Assembly (NCBI GenBank): GCA_964574335.1
Contig: CAZNNH010000139.1
Location: 1 to 16,544 of the forward strand
Length of the DNA: 16,544 nucleotides
Direction: 5' to 3'
From: CAZNNH01 sp964574335
GTDB lineage: Bacteria; Acidobacteriota; Vicinamibacteria; Fen-336
The notes beneath the pieces are model-generated. The model did not search any database. It worked only from the letters and a program-made list of their open reading frames with translations, and was not told where the DNA came from. A program made the position numbers and the translations under genes. Positions 6,955-15,017 of this stretch are shown in pieces (positions within the stretch are counted from its first letter, which is position 1; every line of letters begins with the position of its first letter).

Positions 6955-7868
6955 GCCGGCCATCGCGATCACGTCGGTTCGCCGGGGCGCTCGTCGTCCT
7001 TGCGTTGGCGGGCGCCACGGCCTTCTGGCTCCTGACCCGGCCTTCCCGGCTTCCGGCGGAGTCGATCCCGGCCCACGACGTCGACCTCGAGAACGGCGAG
7101 ACCCTCTACCACGCGGGGAGCTGCGGCGCCTGCCACAAGGCACCCGATGGAGCACCGGGCGCGAAGCGCCACCTGCCCGCGGGCGGAAGCCCGTTCCGGA
7201 CGCCGATCGGCGTCTTCTACCCCCAGAACCTCACCCCGGACGTGGAGACCGGTATCGGCCGATGGAGCGCCGTCGACTTCGTCAATGCCATGTGGCTGGG
7301 GACCTCGCCCGGCGGCACCCACTACTTCCCCGCGTTCCCGTACACGTCTTTCCGCTCGATCACCATGGCCGACCTCCTCGACCTGAGGGCCTACCTGATG
7401 AGCCTGCCCCCGGTGCGGTCGCCGGCACGAGAGGCAGATGTGCCGATGCTCTTCCTGGCGCGCCGGGGCGTGGGTCTGTGGAAACGCGTCGCCTTCCGCC
7501 AGCCGATCTTCGTCCCCGAGCCGGGGCACACCGCCTCGTGGACGAGGGGCGCCTATCTCGCCAACGCTCCGGGCCACTGCGGTGAGTGCCATACCCCCAG
7601 GGACTGGATGATGATCCCCGACCCCAGCCGGGCGATGGCCGGCGGTCCGCACCCGGCGGGGGAGGGAAAGGTCCCGAGCTTGCGCGGCCTGCTGGCCCGG
7701 AAGCGGTACCAGGACGCGGACGACCTGGTCCTCGCCCTCCAGTTCGGCGAGACCTACGGCTACGACGGCCTGTCGAGCGGCGGGATGGCCGCCATCCAGG
7801 AGAACCTCGCCCTGCTTCCCGAGAGCGACCTCCGGGCCCTCTCGGAGTACCTGCTGAGCCTCGAGTAG
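6951..7868 (+). CDS. Membrane-anchored dihaem cytochrome c
   Basis: This 305-residue protein has an N-terminal anchor (about residues 9-28, FAGALVVLALAGATAFWLL) and two c-type domains, with haem motifs CGACH at residues 58-62 and CGECH at 210-214. The block NLTPDVETGIGRW, the AFPYTSFRSITMADLLDLRAYL segment and the second-domain layout resemble the cytochrome subunits of periplasmic alcohol, aldose and gluconate dehydrogenases (AdhB-like), which usually have three haems; here I see two. It starts at TTG 6951, overlapping the c556 stop by 4 bp. No dehydrogenase subunit lies beside it, so the electron donor is unknown. It probably passes electrons between a periplasmic donor, the c556 protein and the respiratory chain. 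Confidence 0.88.
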   Translation: MSRPSRSRRFAGALVVLALAGATAFWLLTRPSRLPAESIPAHDVDLENGETLYHAGSCGACHKAPDGAPGAKRHLPAGGSPFRTPIGVFYPQNLTPDVETGIGRWSAVDFVNAMWLGTSPGGTHYFPAFPYTSFRSITMADLLDLRAYLMSLPPVRSPAREADVPMLFLARRGVGLWKRVAFRQPIFVPEPGHTASWTRGAYLANAPGHCGECHTPRDWMMIPDPSRAMAGGPHPAGEGKVPSLRGLLARKRYQDADDLVLALQFGETYGYDGLSSGGMAAIQENLALLPESDLRALSEYLLSLE

Positions 7869-8121
7869 GCGAAGGGCGAGGCTGGATCGGCGAACGGCTG
7901 CCGGCCCCCCGCGTTTCCGGTAGACTCTTGCCCCGGCGAGCGGCTCCACGGACAGCGAAGCGCAGAGTGCCAGTTCGTGAACCGTCCCATGCCCCCGACT
8001 CGGGAGCTTCCGCTCGGCCGATGATGTCGGTTGGGACCCAGCTCTTCCGCACCCCAAGCGGACGGCCGAGGATCGGGGCGGCCGAGCTGAGATGCTAGAA
8101 TCGACCGGAAAACGGAGGATC
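7869..8121. other. Intergenic region upstream of the TRAP operon
   Basis: These 253 bp hold no coding frame I can support. TAGACT at 7922-7927 resembles a -10 box but has no gene close behind it. TAGAAT at 8096-8101 is the better promoter candidate and is listed separately. No terminator with a T-run is visible after the cytochrome gene. Confidence 0.4.
8096..8101 (+). promoter_or_regulatory. Putative -10 element of the TRAP operon
   Basis: TAGAAT is followed by GGAGG (8114-8118) and ATG 8122, giving a leader of roughly 15 bases. It repeats the hexamer found before the cytochrome operon. A good -35 is not apparent. An ATG at 8092 overlaps this box and is unlikely to be used. Confidence 0.45.
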
Positions 8122-9033
8122 ATGCGAACCAGGCTGGTCGGGATTTCCTTGCTCTCGGGCGCCTTTCTGGCCACAAGCGGCTGCTCCATCAAGCAGATGG
8201 CGATCAACTCGCTCGGCAACGCCCTGGCCGAAGGCACCTCGACGTTCGCCACCGACGAGGACCCCGAGCTGGTGGGGGACGCGATCCCCTTCGGGCTCAA
8301 GACCATCGAGAGCCTGTTGGCCGAGTCGCCGCGCCATCGTGGGCTGCTGCTGGCGGCCACCAGTGGATTCACCCAGTACGGCTACGCCTACATCCAGCAG
8401 GACGCCGACTTCCTGGAGGACGCCGACTTCGACCGCTCGGTGGAGCAGCGGAACCGAGCCCGGAGGTTCTACCTGCGCGCCCAGGACTACGGGATGCGCG
8501 GCCTGGAGGTGGACTTCCCCGGCTTCCGCCAGGCGCTCCGGAAGAGCCCCGAGGCGGCGCTGGCCAAGACCAAGAAGAAGCACGTCCCCCTGCTCTACTG
8601 GACCGCGAACGCCTGGGGGGCCGCGATGTCGATCTCCAAGACCGACGCGGAGCTGACCGCCGACCAGAACCTAGTCGAGGCGATGATGCGCCGGGCCCTG
8701 GCCCTGGACGAAGGCTTCGAGTACGGCTCGATCCACGACTTCTTCATCTCCTACGAGGGGGGACGCCAATCGGTGGGCGGCTCGCTCGAGAAGGCCCGGG
8801 AGCATCTCGATCGGGCCGAGACGCTGGGGCGGCACTGCCGGGCCTGGCCGCTCGTCAACTACGCCGAGACGGTGTCAGTGGCCAAGCAGGATCGCCAGGA
8901 GTTCCAGAAGCTCCTGGAGCAGGCCCTGGCCATCGACGTGAACCGGATACCGGAGCTGCGCCTCACCAACCTCATCGCCCAGAAGCGGGCGCGCTGGCTG
9001 CTCGGACGCCAGGACGACCTGTTCGTCGAGTAG
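8122..9033 (+). CDS. tatT: TRAP transporter-associated lipoprotein, TatT family
   Basis: This is a 303-residue outer- or inner-membrane-anchored periplasmic lipoprotein. The signal peptide MRTRLVGISLLSGAFLATSGC ends in a lipobox TSGC with the lipidated Cys at 21. The body is alpha-helical with repeat-like helices, and the segments LLLAATSGFTQYGYAYIQQDAD, YWTANAWGAAMS and FFISYEGGR fit the TatT (TRAP-T component) family first described in Treponema pallidum, where the TPR-like protein pairs with the binding protein. I chose ATG 8122 because GGAGG sits 3 bases upstream and the signal peptide begins exactly there. It is the first gene of an operon with DctP (51 bp downstream) and the permease, which supports the assignment. 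A role in delivering or binding ligand is inferred from the family. Confidence 0.88.
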   Translation: MRTRLVGISLLSGAFLATSGCSIKQMAINSLGNALAEGTSTFATDEDPELVGDAIPFGLKTIESLLAESPRHRGLLLAATSGFTQYGYAYIQQDADFLEDADFDRSVEQRNRARRFYLRAQDYGMRGLEVDFPGFRQALRKSPEAALAKTKKKHVPLLYWTANAWGAAMSISKTDAELTADQNLVEAMMRRALALDEGFEYGSIHDFFISYEGGRQSVGGSLEKAREHLDRAETLGRHCRAWPLVNYAETVSVAKQDRQEFQKLLEQALAIDVNRIPELRLTNLIAQKRARWLLGRQDDLFVE

Positions 9034-9084
9034 ACGACGTCCCGCTTGAGAGCCGCGCCCACACGCTTTGGAGTGAACACGAAC

Positions 9085-10119
9085 ATGCACGACGACAGAC
9101 CGCGACGCTTCGCCCTTCCGAGAACGTGGGCCGGGCTCCTGCTCACCGCCTGCCTCGCGCTTTTCCCCAGCCCGGCCCGGGCGCAGCGGGTCAAGCTGGC
9201 CACCCTGGTCCCCGAGGGCTCTTCCTGGCACGAGATCCTCAAGGAGGCGGCTCAGAAGTGGAAGACGGCGAGCGGCGGCAAGGTCAGCGTGGTGATCTAC
9301 CCCGGTGGAGTGGCCGGCGACGACCCGGACGTGGTGCGCAAGATGCGCCTGGGGACGCTGCACGCCGGGGTGCTGACGGCGGTGGGCGTGGCCGAGATCG
9401 ACAAGTCCGTCTACGCCCTCGGCGTGCCGATGATGTACCGCTCCTACGACGAGCTCTACTACGTCCTGGACAAGATGAAGCCGCGCCTCGAGGCCGTGAT
9501 GCTGGAGAAGGGATTCGTGGTGCTGAACTGGGCAGACGGCGGCTGGGTCAGCTTCTTCACCAAGGAGCCGGTGGCGGTGCCCGACGACCTGCGGAAGCTC
9601 AAGCTGTTCGTGTGGCAGGGGGACACCGACGCCGTCAGCCTGTGGAACTCGGCCGGCTTCAACCCGATCCCGCTGCCCGCCACCGAGATCGCCACCGCCC
9701 TGCGCACCGGCCTGGTGACCGCGCTGGGCTCGCCGCCCCAGGTGGCGGTGATCTCCCAGTTCAACAACTACGCCCAGAACATGACCGACCTGCAGTGGCA
9801 GCTCCTCCTGGGGGCGACCGTGATCACCAAGAGGATGTGGGACCAGATCCCGGCCGAGTTCCACCCCGCCCTGCTCGAGGCCTCGAAGGAGGCCGGGGCC
9901 GCCCTGCGCAAGGAGGTCCGTGAGAGCCGGGCCCGGGACATCGAGGCGATGCGCAAGCGGGGCCTCAACGTGGTGCCGGTGAACGCGGCCGCAGGCAAGC
10001 TCTGGCTGGAGGCGGCCGAGTCGATGTACCCGCAGATCCGCGGCAAGATCGTCCCCGCCGACGCCTTCGACGAGGCCATGAAGTACCGGGACGAGTACCG
10101 CAAGACACACGGCGGGTGA
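9085..10119 (+). CDS. dctP: TRAP transporter substrate-binding protein, DctP family
   Basis: This periplasmic solute receptor (about 344 residues) hands substrate to the TRAP permease. The signal peptide covers residues 1-33 (basic start, hydrophobic core, PARA^Q cleavage). The mature part begins VKLATLVPEGSSWHEILKEAAQKW and continues with DctP blocks: the YPGGVAGDD strand, MRLGTLHAGVLT, the GVPMMYRSYDELYYVLD region, and FNPIPLPATEIATALRTGLVTALGSPP. In the usual G-L-K-[IM]-R-V motif the Arg is replaced: here LKLFVW, with Phe at 175. ATG 9085 is preferred for the signal peptide, with GGAG 11 bases upstream; GTG 9073 and TTG 9046 are in-frame alternatives. It is followed after 10 bp by the permease gene. 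Confidence 0.9.
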   Translation: MHDDRPRRFALPRTWAGLLLTACLALFPSPARAQRVKLATLVPEGSSWHEILKEAAQKWKTASGGKVSVVIYPGGVAGDDPDVVRKMRLGTLHAGVLTAVGVAEIDKSVYALGVPMMYRSYDELYYVLDKMKPRLEAVMLEKGFVVLNWADGGWVSFFTKEPVAVPDDLRKLKLFVWQGDTDAVSLWNSAGFNPIPLPATEIATALRTGLVTALGSPPQVAVISQFNNYAQNMTDLQWQLLLGATVITKRMWDQIPAEFHPALLEASKEAGAALRKEVRESRARDIEAMRKRGLNVVPVNAAAGKLWLEAAESMYPQIRGKIVPADAFDEAMKYRDEYRKTHGG

Positions 10120-10129
10120 GGGTGAAGCG

Positions 10130-11987
10130 GTGAGCCCCACTCGGGTGCTGAAGCGTGTCGAGCAGGGCGTCCTGGTCGCGGCCCTGGCCGGGGCCACCCT
10201 GCTCCCCCTGACCGAGGCGCTGGGACGCTACTTCGGCGGGTTCTACATCCCCGGCTCGGCGGCCTACGTACGCCACCTGACGATGTGGCTGGCCTTCGCC
10301 GGAGGTCTGCTCGCCACCGGCGAGGGCAAGCACCTGATGCTGTCCACCGCCGAGTTCCTGGGCCAGGGGCGCCTGCGCCGTTACGCCCGGGTGGGCGCCT
10401 ACTCGCTGGCCGCCGCCACCTCCGCCATCCTGGCCTACGCCAGCTACCAGCTTGTGGCCGTGAACCGGCAGGAGGCCAAGATCCTCCCGGGCGGCATCCC
10501 GGAATGGGTCTCGGAGTGCGTGATGCCGGTGGCCCTGGTGCTGATGGCGATCCGCTTCGCCTGGGGCGCGGGTGAGGGCTGGAAGTCGCGCCTGCTGCCG
10601 GTGGTGGTCACTGCCGGCGCCTTCACCCTGGGGCTGTTCCCCGACCAGGCGGCCGCTTGGGTGTGGCCGCTCTCGGTGGCGATCCTGGCCGGAGGCCTGC
10701 TCGGAGCGCCGGTCTTTGTCGTGATGGGCGCCCTGGCCATACTGCTTTTCTTCAAGGACGGGACGCCGGTCGCCGCGGTGTCGGCCGAGGTCTACCGGCT
10801 GATCGCCTCGCCCACCCTGCCGGCGATACCGTTGCTCACCGCCGCCGGCTACATCCTGGCCGAGAGCCATGCCTCGAGCCGCCTGCTGCGCTTCTTCCGG
10901 GCCCTGTTCGGCTGGATGCCGGGCGGACTGGCGGTGATGGTGGCGGCGGTGTGCGCGATGTTCACCACCTTCACCGGCGGCTCGGGCGTGACCATCATCG
11001 CCTTGGGCGGTCTGGTGCTGCCGATCCTGCTCAAGGACCAGTACCCGGAGGACTTCTCGGTCGGCCTGGTCACCTCGGCCGGCAGCCTGGGCCTGCTCTT
11101 CCCCCCCAGCCTGCCGGTGATCCTGTACAGCGTGGTGGCCAGCACCCGCGACATGAGCGTCCCCGCGGACTCGCTGTACCTGGCCGGGCTCCTGCCCGGG
11201 CTGCTGATGCTGGGACTGGTGGCGGCGTACGGGATCTACAAGGGGCACCAGATCGGCAGCCGCCGGCAGGCCTTCGAGCTGCGGGAGCTGTTCGCCGCCT
11301 CCTGGGCCGCCAAGTGGGAGCTGGGCCTGCCGGTCTTCGTGATCGCGCTGTTCACCAGCGGCCTGGCCTCGATGGTCGAGACGGCGGCGGCGGCCGTCTT
11401 CTACGCCGNNNNNNNNNNTGGTGGTCGAGTGCCTCGTGCTGCGCGACGTGAGCTTCTTCAAGGATCTCCCCTCCGCGCTGGTCAAGTCCTCGGTGCTGAC
11501 CGGCGCGGTGCTGATCCTGCTGAGCGCGGCGATGGGGAGCACCAGCTACATCGTGGACGCCCAGGTCCCCGACCTCCTGCTGAGCTGGGTCAAGACCCAC
11601 ATCGCCTCGCAGGTGATGTTCCTGCTGGCGCTCAACGGCCTGTTGATCGTCGTTGGCTGCCTGGTCGACATCTTCTCGGCGATCGTGATCCTGGCCCCGC
11701 TGATCGCGCCGATGGGGGCCGCCTTCGGCGTCCACCCGGTACACCTGGGGGTGATCTTCCTGGCCAACCTGGAGCTCGGCTTCCTGACCCCGCCGGTGGG
11801 CCTGAACCTGTTCCTGGCCTCGTCGCGCTTCGACAAGCCCCTGCTCACCGTGTACCGGAACACCTTCCCGTTCCTGGTGATCCTGGCGATCGGGGTGCTG
11901 CTGGTCACCTACTTCCCGGAGATGTCGCTGGGGATCCTCAAGCTGCTCGGGAAGTACCAGGCGGTGGAGGTGGTCGCCGGGCTCTAG
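10130..11987 (+). CDS. dctM: TRAP transporter fused permease DctQM (interrupted by assembly gap)
   Basis: This inner-membrane permease couples Na+ entry to solute uptake. The first about 165 residues form a DctQ-like four-helix small subunit (ATLLPLTEALGRYFGG, then HLTMWLAFAGGLLATGEGKHL). From about residue 190 the DctM large subunit follows: GGLLGAPVFVVMGALAILLF, TLPAIPLLTAAGYILAES, GGSGVTIIALGGLVLPILL, LGLLFPPSLPVILYSVVAS. Ten N at 11409-11418 break the gene; after them translation continues in another phase with IFSAIVILAPLIAPMGAAFG and LELGFLTPPVGLNLF, the expected DctM C-terminus, to TAG 11985-11987. The phase change fits a true gap length that is a multiple of three rather than ten, so I read one intact gene. 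Start GTG 10130. Confidence 0.87.
11409..11418. other. Assembly gap (10 N)
   Basis: Ten ambiguous bases sit inside the DctM domain. The flanking codons require a missing length divisible by three to keep frame. Comparison with the usual spacing between the YA and LRD positions in this domain suggests roughly 9-15 bases, so ten is a placeholder. Confidence 0.9.
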
Positions 11988-12028
11988 ACCCATCGGGACG
12001 GTGACGCCGAGGACGAGGAGGTGCCGAC

Positions 12029-13459
12029 ATGCACGCCGAGATGGGGATGCTCATCGGTGGCGAGTGGCGGGGCGAGGCGGACGCCACCTTCTCGGTGATC
12101 GACAAGCATACCGGCGGCACCCTGGGCACGCTGCCCGAGGCCGGCCCGGCGGATGTCGAGCAGGCCCTGGCGGCCGCCCGCGAGGCCTTCGTGGGGTGGA
12201 GCCGTACCCCCGCCCACCGGCGCTCGGCGATCCTGCGCCGCGCCGCCGAAGGCCTCGACGCCCATGCCGACGAGCTGGCGACCCTCATCTGCCGCGAAGC
12301 CGGCAAGGCCTGGAGGTACTCCCTCGGGGAGGTGAAGCGCGCCGTCGAGACCTTCACCTTCGCCGCCGAGGAGGCCAAGCGGATCCACGGCGAGACGGTC
12401 CCGATGGACGCGTCGGCCGCCGGCGAGGGGCGGGTGGGCTTCTACCTTCGCACCCCGGTCGGGGTGGTGGTCGCCATCACCCCGTTCAACTTCCCCCTCA
12501 ACCTGGTGGCCCACAAGGTGGCGCCGGCGCTGGCCGCCGCCAACACCGTGGTGCTGAAGCCCGCCCACGCCACGCCGCTGACCGCGGTCCGGCTGGGCCG
12601 GATCCTGGAGGAGGCCGGCCTGCCGCCCGGCGTGCTCAACATCCTGCATGGACCCGGGGGCCGGGTCGGCGAGGCGCTGGTCCGCCACCGGATCCCGGCC
12701 AAGGTCTCCTTCACCGGCAGCCCTCCGGTCGGCGAGCGGATCCTCTCGATCGCCGGCCTCAAGAAGGTCACCCTCGAGCTCGGCAACAACTCCGGCACCT
12801 TGATCGAGCCGGACGCCGACCTGGAGCGAGCCATCCCCCGCTGCATCGTCTCGGCCTTCGCCAACTCGGGCCAGGTCTGCATCAGCCTGCAGCGGCTGCT
12901 GGTGCACGAGACGGTGGCCGAGGAGGCCACCCGGCTCCTGGTCCAAGGCATCGACTGCCTGAAGGTCGGCAACCCGCTCGAGCCCGACTGCGACCTGGGC
13001 CCGATGATCAGCGACGAGGCGGCGGAGCGTGCCGAGTCCTGGGTCCGCGAGGCCACCGAGCAAGGGGCCCGGCTGCTCCGTGGCGGTCGACGCGAGGGGC
13101 GCCTGGTCTGGCCTTGCCTGCTCGCCGACACCCTTCCGAGCATGAAGGTGGAGTGCGAGGAGGCCTTCGCCCCCCTTCTGTGCCTGGCCACCTACCGCAG
13201 CTTCGAGGAGGGCCTGTCCCGGCTGGCCGACACCCCCTTCGGCCTGCAGGCCGGGATCTACACCCGCGACCTGGCCAAGGCGTTCCGCGCCGTCGAGCGG
13301 ATCGACGCCGGCGGCGTGATGATCAACGACACCTCGATCTTCCGCGTCGACCACATGCCCTACGGCGGCAACCGCAGGAGCGGCCTGGGCCGCGAAGGGG
13401 TGCGCTTCGCGATCGACGAGATGACCAACATCCGGATGGTCTGCTTCAACCTGACCTAG
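12029..13459 (+). CDS. NAD(P)-dependent aldehyde dehydrogenase
   Basis: This 476-residue enzyme oxidises an aldehyde to a carboxylate in the cytoplasm. All catalytic features of the superfamily are present: N154 in TPFNFPLN, the cofactor lysine region VVLKPAHATPL, the general base E250 in TLELGNNSG, and the nucleophile C284 in NSGQVCISLQR. The C-terminus DHMPYGGNRRSGLGREGVRFAIDEM and the GQVCIS-Q-R context resemble the lactaldehyde / phosphonoacetaldehyde / sulfoacetaldehyde dehydrogenase branch more than betaine-aldehyde enzymes, but the substrate cannot be fixed from sequence. A strong AGGAGGTG precedes the ATG. It lies 41 bp after the TRAP permease on the same strand, so it may act on a product of the imported compound. 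The second Gly of the usual ELGG motif is Asn here. Confidence 0.9.
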   Translation: MHAEMGMLIGGEWRGEADATFSVIDKHTGGTLGTLPEAGPADVEQALAAAREAFVGWSRTPAHRRSAILRRAAEGLDAHADELATLICREAGKAWRYSLGEVKRAVETFTFAAEEAKRIHGETVPMDASAAGEGRVGFYLRTPVGVVVAITPFNFPLNLVAHKVAPALAAANTVVLKPAHATPLTAVRLGRILEEAGLPPGVLNILHGPGGRVGEALVRHRIPAKVSFTGSPPVGERILSIAGLKKVTLELGNNSGTLIEPDADLERAIPRCIVSAFANSGQVCISLQRLLVHETVAEEATRLLVQGIDCLKVGNPLEPDCDLGPMISDEAAERAESWVREATEQGARLLRGGRREGRLVWPCLLADTLPSMKVECEEAFAPLLCLATYRSFEEGLSRLADTPFGLQAGIYTRDLAKAFRAVERIDAGGVMINDTSIFRVDHMPYGGNRRSGLGREGVRFAIDEMTNIRMVCFNLT

Positions 13460-13462
13460 CCC

Positions 13463-13579
13463 GTCACTGCCTCGGGGGACACGATCCGGGTTTCCACGGC
13501 AACGGGGGAAACCCGGTCACTGCTTCGGGGGACACGATCCGGGTTTCCATGGCCACCGGGGAAACCCGGTCATGTCCCC
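13463..13579. repeat. Tandem palindromic repeat element (REP/MITE-like)
   Basis: Two direct copies of a 53-bp unit lie head to tail (13463-13515 and 13516-13568; 4 mismatches), followed by the first bases of a third (GTCATGTCCCC). Each unit contains an inverted repeat CCGGGTTTCC / GGAAACCCGG. The second copy is extended by outer arms GGGGACA (13528-13534) and TGTCCCC (13573-13579), making a 52-bp near-perfect palindrome with an 11-base loop. It lies between convergent genes and could form a strong bidirectional hairpin. The shape suggests a REP-like or non-autonomous mobile element, but no transposase is nearby. Confidence 0.85.
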
Positions 13580-14962
13580 GGAGGGGCCGCGCTTCAGGAA
13601 TTGCCCGCGGCCCGGTTGGGCCTTGAGCTCGCCGTGGTCCACCACCACCTCGCCGCGCGAGAGCACGACCACCGGAGCGCCCCGGAGCCGAAGGCCCTCG
13701 TAGGGGCTGTAGTCGACGCGCATGTGGAGCGTCTCGGCGGAGAGCACGACCTCGCGATCGGGGTCGAAGACGACCAGGTCGCCGTCGGACCCCACCGCGA
13801 TCGTCCCCTTCCGTGGCCACAGGCCGAAGATACGGGCCGGGGCGGCGGCGACCAGCTCCACGAAACGGTGGGCGTCGAAGCGGCCGGCCCGTACGCCGCC
13901 GTCCCACAGCAGCGCAAGCCTGGTCTCCACCCCGGGGATGCCGCCCGGGATCTTGGAGAAGTCCGAGCGGCCGAGCTGCTTGTGGGGGGGTCTCTCCATC
14001 CCGAAGGGACAGTGGTCAGTCGCCACCACCTGCAGATCGCCGGCGGCGAGCCCCCGCCACAGCGCCTCCTGGTCGGAGACCTCGCGCAGTGGCGGCGACA
14101 TCACGAACCGGGCCCCCTCGAAGCCCGGACGCTGGTACTCCTCTCGCGACAGGAACAGGTACTGGGGGCAGGTCTCGGCCAGCACCGGGAGCCCGCGCTG
14201 GCGAGCACGTTGCACCTCCTCCAGGGCGGCGGCGCAGCTCAGGTGGACGATGTACACGGGCGCGTCTGCCATCCCGGCCAGAGCGATGGCCCGGGCGACC
14301 GCTTCGGCCTCCGTGCCAGGAGGACGGGTCTGGGCGTGGTAGCGGGGCGCGGTCTCCCCCCTCTCGCGGGCACCGCGGATCAGCTCCTCGATCACGGCAC
14401 CGTTCTCGGCGTGCAGGCAGACCAGCCCGCCGTTCTCGCGGGCCCGGCGGAAGGCGCGGAAGAGGGTGGCGTCGTCGACCATCAGCCGGTCCGGGTAGGC
14501 CATGAACAGCTTGAACGAGGTCACCCCCTCGCGGCGCGCCATCCGCTCCATCTCGTCGGCGACCTGGGGGCTGAGGTCCGAGATCGCCATGTGGAAACCG
14601 TAGTCGACGACGGCCTTGCCCTCGGCGCGTTGCTTCCACGCCAGAAGCGCCTCCGCGAGCCCCCGGCCGCGGCTCTGGGTGGCGAAGTCGATCAGCGTGG
14701 TGGTGCCGCCATGGGCCGCCGCGATGGTCCCGGTCTCGAAATCGTCGGTCGAGGAGATGTCACCGAACGGCATGTCCAGGTGGGTGTGCACGTCGACGCC
14801 ACCGGGCATCACCAGCTTGCCGGAGGCGTCGACCACCGTCTCGGCGGGCAGGTTCAATCCCTGGCCGATCTGGGCGATCGTCCCCTCGTCGATGAAGATG
14901 TCGGCGTGATAGCGGTCGGCGGCCGTGATCACGTGGGCGTTCTTGACCAGGGTGGTGCTCAT
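13517..14962 (-). CDS. hydA: Dihydropyrimidinase / D-hydantoinase
   Basis: This cytoplasmic amidohydrolase (481 residues) opens the ring of dihydropyrimidines or 5-substituted hydantoins. Its binuclear metal site is complete: H59 and H61 (VDVHTHLD), carboxylated K151 (TSFKLFMAYP), H184 (CLHAEN), H240 (YIVHLS) and D316 (VATDHCPF), at nearly the same positions as in characterised hydantoinases. The core ends at GRGQFLKRG. The last about 20 residues (from GDMTGF to the end) are encoded by the palindromic repeat at 13463-13579, which also supplies the stop. ATG 14960-14962 is preceded by a TAGACT box but only a weak Shine-Dalgarno. It is convergent with the aldehyde dehydrogenase and 55 bp downstream of the radical SAM gene. 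A role in pyrimidine catabolism is not supported by neighbours, as no dihydropyrimidine dehydrogenase or beta-ureidopropionase is seen. Confidence 0.9.
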   Translation of the reverse strand: MSTTLVKNAHVITAADRYHADIFIDEGTIAQIGQGLNLPAETVVDASGKLVMPGGVDVHTHLDMPFGDISSTDDFETGTIAAAHGGTTTLIDFATQSRGRGLAEALLAWKQRAEGKAVVDYGFHMAISDLSPQVADEMERMARREGVTSFKLFMAYPDRLMVDDATLFRAFRRARENGGLVCLHAENGAVIEELIRGARERGETAPRYHAQTRPPGTEAEAVARAIALAGMADAPVYIVHLSCAAALEEVQRARQRGLPVLAETCPQYLFLSREEYQRPGFEGARFVMSPPLREVSDQEALWRGLAAGDLQVVATDHCPFGMERPPHKQLGRSDFSKIPGGIPGVETRLALLWDGGVRAGRFDAHRFVELVAAAPARIFGLWPRKGTIAVGSDGDLVVFDPDREVVLSAETLHMRVDYSPYEGLRLRGAPVVVLSRGEVVVDHGELKAQPGRGQFLKRGPSGDMTGFPRWPWKPGSCPPKQ

Positions 14963-14974
14963 GGCTGCTGCCCC

Positions 14975-14980
14975 AGTCTA
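14975..14980 (-). promoter_or_regulatory. Putative -10 element of the hydantoinase gene
   Basis: On the minus strand TAGACT lies 12 bases before ATG 14962, implying a very short leader. The gene could thus be transcribed separately from the radical SAM gene upstream. No good -35 is visible. Confidence 0.35.
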
Positions 14981-15017
14981 CCGGCGGCGTCCGCGGTGCG
15001 CACCCGCCGGGGCCACG

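Noticed and set aside
7922..7927. Promoter for a gene inside 7869-8121
   Set aside because: TAGACT resembles a -10 box, but the following frame is short with no Shine-Dalgarno and shadow-like composition.
8875..10197. Minus-strand open frame (440 codons) opposite TatT/DctP
   Set aside because: It is His/Leu/Gly-rich antisense noise; the plus strand holds clear TatT and DctP proteins.
11409..11418. Genuine frameshift or pseudogene in dctM
   Set aside because: The phase change coincides exactly with the N-run, and conserved DctM sequence resumes intact on the far side.
13463..13579. CRISPR array
   Set aside because: The two copies are directly adjacent with no unique spacers, and the unit is itself a long palindrome. 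It is a tandem repeat, not a CRISPR.
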